From the NCBI RefSeq assembly GCF_019175285.1, contig NC_056523.1:126211306-126275305 (forward strand): 64,000 bases of DNA, written 5' to 3'. Position numbers and translations under genes: made by a program. This DNA comes from Sceloporus undulatus. Lineage: Eukaryota > Chordata > Lepidosauria > Squamata > Phrynosomatidae. This document shows positions 22,186-64,000 of the stretch, one piece after another; position 1 is the first letter of the stretch; each line of letters starts with the position of its first letter. The notes beneath the pieces were generated by a model. It did not search any database, was not told where the DNA came from, and saw only the letters and a list, made by a program, of their open reading frames with translations.

Positions 22186-22985
22186 CACTTCCCTATCAGA
22201 CAATGTGTGTGCAGTGTTTGTCTCTTGGAAAAGAAGATCAATACACTACAGCTATGTGATGAGACTCTTCAAAACACCAGAGAACTTGAGGATTTCCTCA
22301 ATAGAACAGAGGAAGAACTGATCCTACAGAAGCCACAGGAAGAAACTGCCAATGAAAACGTATGGGCTACAACACTGAAGGAGCACCCTGGAGGGCAGTT
22401 ACCATCAGGAGTAGACCATGCACAAGTGGTTTGGAACCACTACAATTAAGCAATCCCTTCATCTTCCTGAAGATAACAGTGGTGAAGAGATGCAAACAGA
22501 TCAGCAGCAAGAGACTCTGCATGCCAGGGAAGGAGCCAACCTAACTACCAGCTGCAGTAAGAAGAAAACAAAGGTGCTGGTGTTATGGGTTTAATATTGC
22601 TCAGGGATATAGACGGAACTGTATGCCAGCCAGACAAGATGAACTGGGAAGTGTGTTGTCTTCCTGGCACGTATATCCGAGATAGCAACAACTAATCAAG
22701 AACACAGAGCAATACCCCTTTCTCCTGACTCATGTGGGCACCAATGACAATGGAAAAAACATCTTTGAGGAGATCACTTTGGACTATGAAGTCATGGGCA
22801 AGAAAGTTCAGAATTTAGAGGCACAGGTGGTCTTCTTGTAAATTCTATCAGTGAAGGATAGAGGACCACACAAGGTCAGGAAAATACTGCAGGTGAATGA
22901 CTGGCTACATAGATGGTGTTGACAGGAGAGGTTTGGATTCTAAGGCCATCGTCTCTAGCTCTTGCATGTGGAGAGGAAAGAATGT
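22186..22985 (+). mobile_element. CR1 LINE ORF1 fragment (coiled coil and SGNH-esterase-like part)
   Basis: The plus strand reads VCLLEKKINTLQL, TLQNTRELEDFLNRTEEEL, then, past several stops, TKVLVL, HVGTNDNGKNIFEE, KKVQNLEAQVVF, LQVNDWLHRW and QERFGF. This order is that of CR1 ORF1 with its esterase-like domain. The copy is decayed and is cut off at about 22985 by BovB-like sequence. Confidence 0.75.
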
Positions 22986-23905
22986 CTGTATTAATGTCAG
23001 GCAAGGCTACATCTTATCACCCTGTTTAATTTGTACCTTCAACATATCATGTGTAAAGCAGGATTAGACTCGTAGGAAAAAGGTGTGTAATTGGAAGAAG
23101 GAACATCAACAATGTAAGATATGCAGGTGACACGATACTGTTAGCAAAAACTAGCAAAGACCTGGAACAATTACTCACAAAATTCAAGGAAGAAAGGGAA
23201 GGAAGAAAGGCTGGTTTACAGTTCAATATTAAGGGAGGGGGATGACTACAGATGATTTACATAATTTTAAAGCAGACAATTAATAAAATAGGTCAAGATT
23301 TTCCATACTTTGGTTCAGTCATTAATCAGAATAGAGACTGCAGTCAAGAAACTGGAAAATTAGGCCTTGGAAGGGGTTATTCTGGAGGAAGTAGACACAA
23401 CCCTGAAGTGTCAAGATATATTTAATTTAATACTACAATTTTTAGTATTTAAGTTAGGATTGTCCATGCTGTGGTATTTCCAGTTTCTATGTATGGTTGT
23501 GAAAGCTGCACAATGACAAAAACTGATAAGAAGAAAAACAACTAATTTGAAATGTGGTGCTGGAGAAGGGCTCTACAGATACTGTAGATTTCTAAAAAAT
23601 ACATGTAAAGGGGTCCTAGAGCAAATGAAGTCTGGATTTCCCCTAAAAGCCAAGATGACTAAGGTGAGACTGTTGTACTTTGGCCATATCACAAGAAGAC
23701 ATAATTCACTAAAGACAATCATGCTTAATGAGGCAGAAGCAGCAGGAAAAGAGGAAGACCCCATTCCAGATGGATAGAATCAATCAAGGAAGCCACAGCC
23801 CTAAGTCTGCAAGAGCTGAGCAGGACTGTTGGTAGGGTGAGTTGGAGGTCTCAGATTCACTGGGTGGCCCTAAATTGGCTTGATTGCCATTAACAACAAC
23901 AGATG
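22986..23905 (+). mobile_element. BovB/RTE-like LINE, RT C-terminal half and 3' end
   Basis: Plus-strand pieces: RQGYILSPCLI, IGRRNINNVRYAGDTILLAK, KDLEQLLTKFKEE, GLQFNI, PVSMYGCESCTMTKT, MKSGFPLKAKMTKVRLLYFG and HITRRHNSLK, then the 3' end CATTAACAACAACAG. The usual YADD box reads YAGD. Many frame breaks show that the copy is old. Confidence 0.75.
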
Positions 23906-25179
23906 CATGGGCAAAACAGCCATACCTAGGAAAACATACCACAGTGCATCATGGGCAAAATCTCAAAAATAGAGAAGACAAGCATTCTTGCTCACTGGCA
24001 TTAGTCCTCATTGGGCTGCCCTTGCTCAATTTTTAATTTTCAAGCATGTCTTAAAACCTTGGGGTTTCACTATGTCTGCTCCTTTCTTGGGTATGCCATG
24101 TTACATTTTGGCTATGCGTAGATTCACACACAGAGAGAAATAATCTCTCTGGATATTCATAGCTCAAAGTCTGTGAGAGAAGGAAAATATGTGTGTGTTT
24201 GATTGAGATAAAGACTTCACAAACCCCCTCAGAACTGGAGCATCTGAGGATTGGGAAAAAGTTCAGAGAGGGACAAAATGCAGCCTGCTAGACATTGGCT
24301 TGCAATTGCAACTCCCATTAGCCCTAGCCATCATAGCTATGCACTCCCGTATTTTAAGATAAATGCACCCTGTTCTGGAAATGGAGAAACAAAAGAAAGG
24401 GAGCCTAGTATAGCAGAATGGGTGCTGAAGGGACTAATAGTTGGAGAAACAGGACAATTAATGATTTGAAAAACACAGAGGACACCAGGAACTGAGGCAA
24501 GAAAATGTTAAGGAGAGGGGAAGCACTTGGGAAACTCCACAGTGTTTGTCAAGAGGAGCATATACAGGGTACATCACTGGAATGCAAAGTAAAATAAGAA
24601 CACTGATAAAGGATGAGAGACAGGAAGACTAAGGGGGCAGCCAGGAAACAGTGTAGCTCCAGAATGTGGGCACAAAATGGGCAGAGATTGTAAAAGGAGT
24701 GAGTCAAGAAAGACAGAGGTGATGGCAACATGGGCTTGAAGCAACAGAGGAACAAGGTCAATTTAGGACCGTAGCATAAATTCACAATGGTGTAGCAACA
24801 GGAGGAGCTGTGTGCTCTTGGCAGAAAGGCAGTAAATAGGCAAAACCGAAGATGGTGGGCAGGAAAGCCAAGGGAACATAGGCTCGTGTGTCAGGTGCCA
24901 AGCCCTTGACATGAACAGTGCACCTTTTGGAGTTGTATAAAACAAGAACTTTGCCCGCTGTATAGCTTCTACTGTCATTGCAACATTGTGACATGGTAAC
25001 AAAGGTAAGAAGAACAAGTAGGTAGGCATCACTTTCATAATTACTGTATTTGAAACAACTCACCAACCTTTTGTTGCAGAAGTCTTTGTGACTGAACCTG
25101 TTTTTTACAAGGACAAAATCCACTCTTGGTTATGACTTTGAGCTTATAATGCAGGCTGGATGTGGACCCACTCACAGAG
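23906..25179. other. Intergenic, no gene seen
   Basis: Unique-looking sequence with a decayed MITE near 24270-24350 (AACTCCCATTAGCCCTAGCC). Confidence 0.35.
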
Positions 25180-25397
25180 GTATTGTGTAGTAATTCAACA
25201 TTAGGAAGAACTTCCTTTACAGTGAGAGCTGTCCAACAGTGGAACATGTTCCCTTGGAGTGTGGTGGAATTTCTTTCATTGGAGGTTTTTAAACAGAGGC
25301 TGGATGGCGATCTGTTGGGGGTGCTTTGATGGTGTCTTCCTGCATGGAAGGAGGTTGGACGGCTCCTTGGGGTCCCTTCCAACTCTCTGATTCTATG
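25180..25397 (+). mobile_element. CR1 LINE 3' end, solo
   Basis: Encodes NIRKNFLYSESCPTVEHVP-like and LEVFKQRLDG-like sequence, then GGGGTCCCTTCCAACTCTCT and GATTCTATG, the hallmark CR1 terminus. It is heavily 5' truncated. Confidence 0.8.
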
Positions 25398-26931
25398 TGT
25401 AGCAACTCTATTTTGATTAGGATAGTAGTGAAGACACTGATATATGTACTGAAGTCTGTCCTGAGGTAGTGTTTTTTCTTACATTGGCAGGGAAAAGATA
25501 AGGAGAATCTTTTTTGATACCAGTGGCCAGCTGACTTTCCTATTGCACAAGTGTCTTAGACTCCATTTTTTAGCTTGTGTGACAAACATGTCACTACACT
25601 AGTATTATTAATTCCAGTAATTAATGTATGCTCAATTAATGCTCAGCACTACATATAATTTCTGTGCCCAGTGAAACATTTTCAGAAACAAAAGAATTTA
25701 TTTGCCACTACCTAGACAGGGAGTAACACCAACACTCATATGCTTTTGATATACTCTTTTGTAAGGAAGTGTGTCCACAATTGCTGTGTCTGGTAATATT
25801 AGGTAATATTATCTCACAAAAAAAGGATCAGTTATGTTATTATGCGAGCTTGATGTTACTAAGTAAATTAACAATGAACCTTTGATGTTAAATTGGGGTG
25901 TGTGGATGAGCGTGTGTAAAAACTAGTACAGTTTGTTTCAGGTCTACTCCCAGTTTCCCATCACCTCTTAGAGAAGAACTGAAATATGTTCATCTTCCAT
26001 GCATGCTGCTGTCATGCAGCATGAGACCTATTTTTGGCTCCCAAAGCAACATCCCTGGGAGGAATCGACTTCATAATTGCATCAAAGAGGCAGACAAAGG
26101 ATGTTGTTTCTCCCTCAACTTCTTCTACAGTTCCCATGGATTGTGGAGGACTCAGCAGTAGAAGACAGCGGAGAAAGATCCCACAACTGCAGCAATTGTC
26201 ATTTTTGCCTGATGTTGGCACAAGTCAGACTAAGACCAGAATATCTCCAAGTTTTCAAATACCTCCCTTTAAGGAAAGGCAGTCTGGTGATAAATTGGAA
26301 ACACAGTGATCAATGTTTAGATTAAAGACCTGAACATTTTAAAATTCTTCTTTCCACAGGTATTTTTCTATGACTAATGCACTTCTTGCATAATAAGCAT
26401 TAACCACATACTTGATATAATCACATTGGCCTTTGTATGGAGAGCTCTCTCTTGCACAATGGCAAGGAAATGTATGCATGCTAATGCCAGGTGACATTGG
26501 GCACCAATAATTATAGTTCATGTGGTTGGTAGTAATCTGTTTATATCCTCTTGATTTCATATCTGCTCCATTTAAATTGACTTAGAACCTGAAATTATCA
26601 GTGGACAAGGATAAACTGCTCTTAGTTTGATTTTATTATTGTACTATATGGAGGCTGTTGGTGGTGTCTCTCAATGTTAAAAGGCTGTCAAAGGATAGTT
26701 CACAATTTGGAATGGGCAAACTTGAAGTGCTTGAACATCTTTTTAACATAAGGATTTTGTTGAAAGAACAAGAACGTCTATACTTTGAGGGGGCTTTTAG
26801 GAAACTAAGCTGGTTTCTAGAGTTTTGAGATTGGTTTTGCTGATGTGCTGGGGCCCATCTTTCAATGCACCCTTGGCCCAAAGGGAACAATTAAAGAAAA
26901 AAAAGTTAACTTCATATATTCAGTACAAATG
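25398..26931. other. Intergenic between CR1 end and BRD4 3' end
   Basis: No gene, LINE, SINE or MITE recognised. Confidence 0.35.
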
Positions 26932-26937
26932 TTTATT
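26932..26937 (-). terminator. BRD4: Candidate distal poly(A) signal of BRD4
   Basis: AATAAA on the minus strand lies at the edge of the repeat-poor block. It is a candidate only; proximal hexamers exist. Confidence 0.4.
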
Positions 26938-29900
26938 TTTGCAATGAGAACTGCACAAAAACCTTTAGTATATAAGTGAAAACTCTATGAATTCCCTTCT
27001 ACAAATGTCTAAAGTGTTTAATACAAGTTTCAAATTCACTGACATAATTATTTGCCAAGCGTTCCGTGCATTAAGTACAGTGGGATTGTACGTTTCTCTT
27101 ATTCATTTGTACAGGACTGAAGAAGGGAGGAAAAAATAACCAAGATACATCATTTAGGCTAGATTCCTACAGCTAATATCTGTAACTGTTAAAATCATAC
27201 AATGGAGTTGAGGGAGGAAAGGGAAATTAAATATGTCTCAGTCTGAATGACAACCAAATTATTAACACAAAACATCTTGTAAAAACAGAAAAATAAAACA
27301 CAAGAATTGCAAAAAAAATGCCTTTGGCGGAAAAAAATTCATGTCTCCAACTAATGATACCACTCTATGTTCATCATTCAGAAATATGTAAAAATAAAAG
27401 TCCAAGTACAGCTTTAAAAAAAAATTAAAGTAGATAGGTGCAAGCCTGTAAACATTTCAAGAAGTCTGTAAAAGAGAAAAGTGAGCAGAAGAGAGCAGTG
27501 AGTAAGAGGAACAAGACAGCTGAGTAAGCCACCAATCTAAAAAATTCTACCACTACTTGGAACTCTCAACTACTGACAAGAAAGGTTTGGCAAATGTCAA
27601 ATGCAAAAAGAGGATTAAACATTAAAAAAGGACGACCTCACTACTGACTGAATACAGAGGGTGTTGTTCTTTGCATACATATAAATTATATATTTTTAAA
27701 AATTTACAACCGAGGGTGCTCTCTTGGTAGAAGTTCCAGCATCTCCATTTTGTTATGCCTTTATTTTTGTCAGTATAGTGTAATTTTATTATATACAATT
27801 GCAATGAGCTCACATGTGACTAACTCTTACAGCGGATGTGCACATAAAGTACCCCGAAAACCCTGAGCTTAAAATCAAAGGAGGGAGACGATCATCCAAA
27901 GTGCTTTGTAAAAAAGGTGGGAGGGGGAGACGTGGGGACAAGGAATACTGTGAGAAAGGACTGGCAATGGAAATGAGAGGATCAGAACACACTCAGAGGG
28001 GAAGTGGAAGGTCCTACTTCCTCGTCAAGAATTTGCACAAGTCAAGAAGAGATTAAGGCCAGTTAATGAACCTGTGGTAAAGAGGATGCACCAGTGGTGC
28101 GGGGAAGAGAAGGAGGTGTACAGGGCTCTTTCTATTTAAATATGAACTGTAGTTGTATTTCTACGAGCCTCCTTTTCCTGACAGTTCCTGGGATATAGAT
28201 TAAAATCAAGGGCTTTGTAAAGAAATGGTGTGATCTGGAGAACCAACATTTAATTAGTTCCAAAGTGATAATGCCCATGTCAGCAATTCAAGGATGGAAG
28301 CTATTTTTTGTGTACAACACAGCATGCTGTGACTACTTTTATGTTGGTCCAGAAAAGGAACCGCTACATGTTTTCAAGCATGCAGTGACTCTAGGCCTGA
28401 GTGCTGCAGTCAAGAACTCAGCATCTTTCAGATCACACAATTGCATTTTAAAGCTAAGGGCCGTTACTGGCTGTGGGTTTAAGGTTACTGCTGATAAAAT
28501 TTGCTAGGCTTAGCGACGAAGTGCAAACATCCCTTGGCCTTTTCAAGAGCAACGCCTATCAGGAAGAGCACAGCGAAGATTTTACCTGTTTAAACAACCC
28601 ATTGTAGTAGAAAGCTTGTTCAACATCTGCTCACATGCTTTCAGCAAGATGACTCTAAATAGCCTTTGTAGAAGCTATCTTGGTAACTTTCCTCTTTCTG
28701 CTATCTTCCTTAAAGTACCCATCCATCTAGTATTTTACATAGAAAAGCACAAAGATCTTCTAATGATGTAGAATTAAAAGGCACCTTGAGGTAAAAGTTC
28801 AGCATGACAATACAACTGCTCACAAGAATGCCAAAGGAAAACTGGCCCTTAAATTCAATTTTCCCTCACAGTAGATGGTTACTATACTAAATTATCAATA
28901 CTGATATGTGACCATGTACCTCTGCTGCTTAAGGGCAAAGAGATTCAACTGTACATTGAAAGACCAAGCTGGACTGAGAATGGGGAGCACATGGTCCACC
29001 ACACCATCTGGCAGTGTCTGCTGATGGCCTTGGTGCTATGCAGTGCTTCACATTGCACGTCTGCTGCCCAAAGACCTGAGAATGAGGCTGGAAAGGACTG
29101 GAAGATGTAGTAGCAATGTTAACCATAGGCAAGTTAAGCTTCCTTAGGTGTCCCATTCAACTTCTTTCAGCATAGGAAGGAGAACAGCATGAGGAGAGCT
29201 GCAGCAATTATTTTTCCAGGCCTGGAGACCTGGAGGTAGGCCACCACATAGCTACTTAAATGTGCATTATTTTTAATCCTGATCTCTTCATAATATGTGG
29301 CCTATGTAACACAAAGCTAAGTTTATCTCCAGATTAGGCCAGCTACAGAATCTTCACTGGATTCAATATTCCAGTCTCATGCGAGTGAAGAAAAGAGATG
29401 AGGGCAGGCTGTGAACTGTCATGTCATAGGGCAAAACAGGGACACTTTTGGCTGAAGGTTCTGAAGTGAGTTTGGCTGAGATGTTTAGACAAGAGTGACA
29501 ACTTTTCCTACAGCACTTACTCAGGTAGGGAACTGACAAGAGTAAGCACACTGAGTACTAGTGTTTAATTGCCAGTCCAGCTCCAGACCCAGACAATCAC
29601 ATTTTATCAAGAGAAGTATCACGAGACTTTGTTAAGCTAGGAACTGTCAAATCCTATGGCCAGCAGTTCTCATGAGAACAGTTGTGTGGATAAAAGGAAC
29701 AGAAAGGTGAAAAGCTGTTTATTTTTTCCTCTGTGTTCACTTGATTCTCATGGGAGAGCTTCAACCAATCCAAATGCTCCTAATCTTGTAAATCTCACAC
29801 TGGCAAACTTCAAAAGAAATCGTTGCTGATAACAAGGCTTGGAGGACTATTGCCCTTAAGAATTAAGACAAATGTTTTTTCCCTCTCATTCAATCAGAAG

Positions 29901-31638
29901 TGGGGAATTTTTACTGCTAGAAGCTACATCATGCTCTCTTTGAGATTTACCCACAGCAGGTACAAGAATAACTGGGACCAGTTTCTATGCATACTTCTCC
30001 TACATTTGGCTTAGTGCTACAGTGAAACCAACCAAGTCTATGCTGGCAAGGCACCAGTTTGTTTGTTTACTTCCAATTCTATGGAATTTTCTCATTTTAG
30101 TACTGCTGCTCTCAAGACAAACCTTTGCTAAGCTGGTTACAAGATGGAAACTCTGCTAATTGTGGCTAGAGAACGTATTTCATTGCTAAAGCAAGACAGC
30201 TGGGAAGAACATGCTGTTCTCTGTAGGCTTACTTCCTTAAATCATTTCACCACAAGCAGGATTGAAAGAAAAATGTCAGTACGACACCAACTTTAAAAAA
30301 AAAGAGATGAGTTTATTCCATGATCAGTACAGACCAAATGCATATTCACCGTATTAAAGTAAAACCAATTAATTACTCCAGAGATTGGCCAATACTGACA
30401 CACCAGTATTGTACTGTATAGTGGGTATTTATGGCACATAAACTTGGAACAAGTCAAAGAGTAAAATGAAAACAACACACTAAAGGTGCTGAGAAAATGA
30501 TGACTGCTAGTGTGAGAGAGGACTCAACTGAAGACAAAAGGAGCAGGTCTTCTTTCCTGCTGATTCAAATCTGCTCCCAGCTTTCAGAGCTGCTCCTTTG
30601 CTGTATAAAAAACTAATTTTTAACAGACTCCATGACATTTAAAAACCCAAAATGTAGTTTTCTTGTATTACAGTTAAAAATATAGACTAAAAGTCTGGAA
30701 CTGAGCAAAATATAAGCAGTGTCTTTACAGAGTTTGGTGAGCTCACCAGTAAAACTCAAACAAATATATGCCAACTATATTCACTATACAATACAGCCAC
30801 AGTCAAACACTATTGACAGGGTGGGAGCTTCCCTGGTGCTAATGTTTTCCCCACTCCACTCCACTCTGTAATGAAGAGACAAGAACACCCACTCAAGATG
30901 TGAGCAGTGGCAATTTGTCTGGAGGAAAATAAACAGATTGAAAGAAACTGACTTTGGTTGGTAGTCTAGCTCAGATTCCTGGACCTCCACACGATGCTAA
31001 GACAAGAAACCTCACTCAAAAGGCCAGTTACACTTTGACACCTCCACTAAATTATTCCCTTTTTCACAAGCGAACACTTACAGAGAATGGCTCCCAGCTA
31101 AAGGCTTGTGGGAAGTTTAGTTAAAGGCAAAGCCAGTGACGAAAGGACCCCAAACAGCTTGTGTATCTTCCCTACTGAAGCCCAGGCAGGGTCTTCCTGT
31201 ACACAACCTCTCAATGCAGAGTGTCTTGTGCTGCCAGCACACAGCATTGGAGAGCCAAAGACATTCTGTGACCCAGAATTCTTTTGAATAGAAAAAGGGT
31301 GAACAGCATAACGTCCTGGATATACTGCAAGTAAGTTTGGCATAGAGAATATCAAGTGATCAGGGCACCCTTCCCAGCAACTGCATGTCCACCGACTCAA
31401 ACCTAGTACAGAGTTGGCTTGTCTTGGTCTCTCTTTCTTCAGTGATATGGGGTGGGTGGTTGGTGGGGAAGAAAGTCAAATCGTAAGGCAGACTCTGCTG
31501 ATTCATCCATCTGAGGCTGCAACTGTCACACATGCAGAAAGGCTGCAGGAATGATTTCCTCCCAGCCGCCAACAACACTGTGGAGAGTCAAAGATTTGCC
31601 AGGAAATTAAGGAGTCAGGCGAAGAAAACCGGGTGCTA
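26932..31638 (-). other. BRD4: Candidate BRD4 3' UTR, largely free of recognisable repeats
   Basis: Downstream of the BRD4 stop, about 4.7 kb shows no SINE, LINE or MITE that I recognise, unlike every other stretch of this length here. On the minus strand AATAAA hexamers occur at 26937-26932 and also near 27.77, 27.79, 29.71 and 30.31 kb. The UTR may therefore end at any of them. The repeat-free stretch ending at the 26.93 kb signal is the best guess for the longest form. Confidence 0.5.
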
Positions 31639-61788
<30,150 letters not shown>

Positions 61789-62084
61789 TTAAAGAACAAT
61801 TACAATGCATTACTGTTAAGCAACACAATAATTCTAAGAATTCTAAGATTTTAAACAGGTAACACTTTTTATGAATTTTCATGAATTACATTTTAAAGTT
61901 TGTTACCACCATCTACTGCGTTCTGCAATTTGACATATATTAATGTATAGTAATTTGAGCATTCGGGAAATCTAGAATTCAAATCTTACCTCAGTCACAA
62001 GCATACTAGTTGGCCTTAAATAAACCATCATTTCACAATCTGAAATGGCGAAAAACCAGAATTGTTTGCTATCACTGTGAAAGA

Positions 62085-63193
62085 GAATAGACAGGGTTCC
62101 CCATGACATTCTTGCAAACAATCTAGTGAAATGTGGGCTAGACAACCTAACTTTTACATGGATTTGTAATTGGTTGACTGGCAGAACCCAAAGGGTGCTC
62201 AACAATAGATTCTTTTCATCCTGGAGAGAAGTGACCAGCGGGGTGCCACAGGGTTCTGTCCTGGGCCCAGTGCTATTCAACATCTTTATCAATGACAGAA
62301 TTGGGAGTATACTTATCAAATTTGCAGATGACACCAAATTAGGAGAATTAGCTAATACTCCAGAGGACAGGATCAAAATTCAAAATGACCTTAATAGATT
62401 AGAAAGCTGGGCCAAAGCTAACAAAATGAATTTCAACATGGAGAAATGTAAGGTACTGCACTTAGGGTGGAAAAATGAAATGCACAGATATAGGATGGGT
62501 GACACCTGAACGAGACTACGTGTGAAAGGGATCTGGGAGTTCAAATAGACCACAAACTGAACGTGAGTCAACAGTGTGATGCAGCAGCTAACAAGGCCAA
62601 TGCGATTTTAGGCTGCATCAATAGAAGTATAGTGCCTAGGTCAAGGGAAGTAATAGTGCCACTCTATTCTGCTTTGGTCAGGCCCCATCTGGAATATTGT
62701 GTCCAGTTCTGGGCACCACAATTTAAAAAGGATGTTGAGAAACTGGAGCGTGTCCAAAGGAGGGCGACTAAAATGGTGAAAGGTCTGGAAACCATGTCCT
62801 ATGAGGAACAACTTAGGAAGCTGGGGATGTTTAGCCTGGAGGAGAGAAGGTTAAGTGGTGATATGATAGCCCTGTTTAAATATCTGAAGGGATGTCATAT
62901 TGAGGAGGGAGCTAACTTGTTTTCTGCTGCTCCAGAGAACAGGACCCTGAACAATGGATACAAGCTACAGGAAAAGAGATTCCACCTCAACATTAGGAGG
63001 AACTTCCTGACAGTAAGGGCTGTTCGACGGTGGAACACACTCCTTCAGAATGTAGTGGAGTCTCCCTCCTTGGAGGTCTTCAAACAGAGGCTGGATGGCC
63101 ATATGTCGGGGATGCTTTGATTTAGATTTTCTGCATGGCAGGGGGTTAGACTGTATGGCCCTTGCGGTCTCTTCCAAATTTATGATTCTATGC
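62085..63193 (+). mobile_element. CR1 LINE, 5' truncated, relatively young
   Basis: Plus-strand [42 protein letters not shown], the catalytic [22 protein letters not shown], then in a shifted frame (62563-63120, 185 residues open) ANAILGCINRSI, YSALVRPHLEYCVQFWAP, KLERVQRRATKMVKGL, NIRRNFLTVRAVRRWN and FKQRLDGHMSGML. It ends GGTCTCTTCCAAATTTATGA with TTCTATG. Only one frame change and few stops were seen. It sits in a BRD4 intron in the opposite sense to the gene. Confidence 0.93.
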
Positions 63194-63530
63194 TAAATAA
63201 ATATAGTATACTAAATAGCCTATGATAAACTGTTTCTAGGCTTAAGGGTCTCCCAAGATGCCCTACACATCTGCAGAAATTCATTCTATGTTTGTATTTC
63301 CCTTACTTCACTATAAGGAATAATATAAAGCATAACTAGGTATTATTAATACATAAAAATAAGGAGACAGATATGCAACAAAGTATAATGCCTCACGATA
63401 TCTGTACAGCCAAACATATCTATCTTATCAGCTGTTTTCTGAGGAGGCTTCCAATCAGAAAATTCATTTTTAATTTATCTCTCCAAAAAATTACATATCA
63501 TTTCACACCTACAAAATGAAGGAACTCTGT

Positions 63531-63533
<3 letters not shown>

Positions 63534-63588
<55 letters not shown>
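63534..63588. repeat. TG/TA compound microsatellite
   Basis: About 17 TG units pass into about 11 TA units; a second TA run follows the assembly gap at 63987-64000. Confidence 0.95.
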
Positions 63589-63805
63589 AAAATATAAATA
63601 TAAATATAATATGACAAGCATAGGCAGGAATTTTTTGAAAAGGTTATAGATTGAGAGTCATAATTTCAGAGGAATACATACACTCTGGTTTATTTATTAG
63701 CCTTGTCTTATATGTTAAGATCTAGTAATTAAAAATCCAGTTATTGTTAATCTGAGAAACTCTCTTTAAACAAGAATTACCATAGTGTCATCATGTTATA
63801 TACTG

Positions 63806-63886
63806 TATATATCAATGATGTTGAACCTTTCAGAGGCCCAGTGCCCAAACTGCAACCCAAAACCCACTTATTTATTGCAAAGTGCC
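63806..63886. mobile_element. Probable hAT-type element end, cut by an assembly gap
   Basis: TTGAACCTTTCAGAGGCCCA, GTGCCCAAACTGCAACCC and AAACCCACTTATTTATTGCA resemble one end of a common squamate hAT element. The rest lies in the N run 63887-63986. Confidence 0.4.
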
Positions 63887-63986
63887 NNNNNNNNNNNNNN
63901 NNNNNNNNNNNNNNNNNNNNNNNNNNNNNNNNNNNNNNNNNNNNNNNNNNNNNNNNNNNNNNNNNNNNNNNNNNNNNNNNNNNNNN
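63887..63986. other. Assembly gap (100 N)
   Basis: Exactly 100 N, a placeholder length, so the true size is unknown. A second 100-N gap is at 19842-19941 and a 10-N gap is at 9658-9667. Confidence 0.99.
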
Positions 63987-64000
63987 TATATATATATATA

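Noticed and set aside
22180-22449. Host gene with a coiled-coil-like 89-residue frame
   Set aside because: The sequence and what follows match the order of CR1 ORF1, with several stops downstream.

Overview
The window is vertebrate nuclear DNA, almost certainly from a squamate reptile (lizard). Two host genes are spliced, are homologous to mammalian genes, and lie in the EPHX3-BRD4 order and orientation found on human chromosome 19. Around them is a squamate-type repeat set: CR1 and BovB/RTE-like LINEs, tRNA- and 5S-derived SINEs that share one tail, hAT, Tigger/mariner and Harbinger-like MITEs, and hairpin repeats with hammerhead-like motifs. The species cannot be fixed from the sequence. 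Three assembly gaps (N runs) lie at 9658-9667, 19842-19941 and 63887-63986.

Layout. 1-12.8 kb is intergenic and repeat-filled: a CR1 running off the left edge, a hAT copy with an odd inverted duplication, a large foldback, and a 1.4 kb GC-rich hAT element sitting inside a 5S-derived SINE. 12,817-18,056 (minus strand) holds a complete EPHX3 coding sequence in 7 coding exons. All splice phases agree and the product is 374 aa with every catalytic residue expected of an epoxide hydrolase. A CpG island with a probable noncoding first exon lies at about 18.9-19.1 kb. 19.1-26.9 kb is intergenic, with a CpG-rich Harbinger-like element and CR1/BovB fragments.

26.9 kb to the right edge is the 3' half of BRD4 (minus strand). 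Eleven coding exons run from the ET domain (61,786) through the Ser/acidic stretch and the Pro/Gln-rich region to the terminal P-TEFb-binding motif (stop at 31,639-31,641), followed by a long, mostly repeat-free 3' UTR. The bromodomain exons lie beyond the right edge. Reading past the donor of the Ser/acidic exon gives one Gly codon, a stop, and a nearby AATAAA. This matches how the mammalian short BRD4 isoform ends. The 16 kb intron after that exon is the most repeat-loaded part of the window; it includes a Harbinger-like element inside a Tigger-like element.

The two genes are neighbours rather than partners: EPHX3 hydrolyses lipid epoxides at membranes, and BRD4 is a chromatin reader and elongation co-activator. 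I found no bacterial-type system, CRISPR array, tRNA gene or recognisable retroviral element. The most interesting non-gene signals are a SPIN-like hAT MITE with a perfect 8-bp target duplication, three unrelated repeat families that share a hammerhead-ribozyme-like core and occur as inverted pairs, and several cleanly datable nested insertions.
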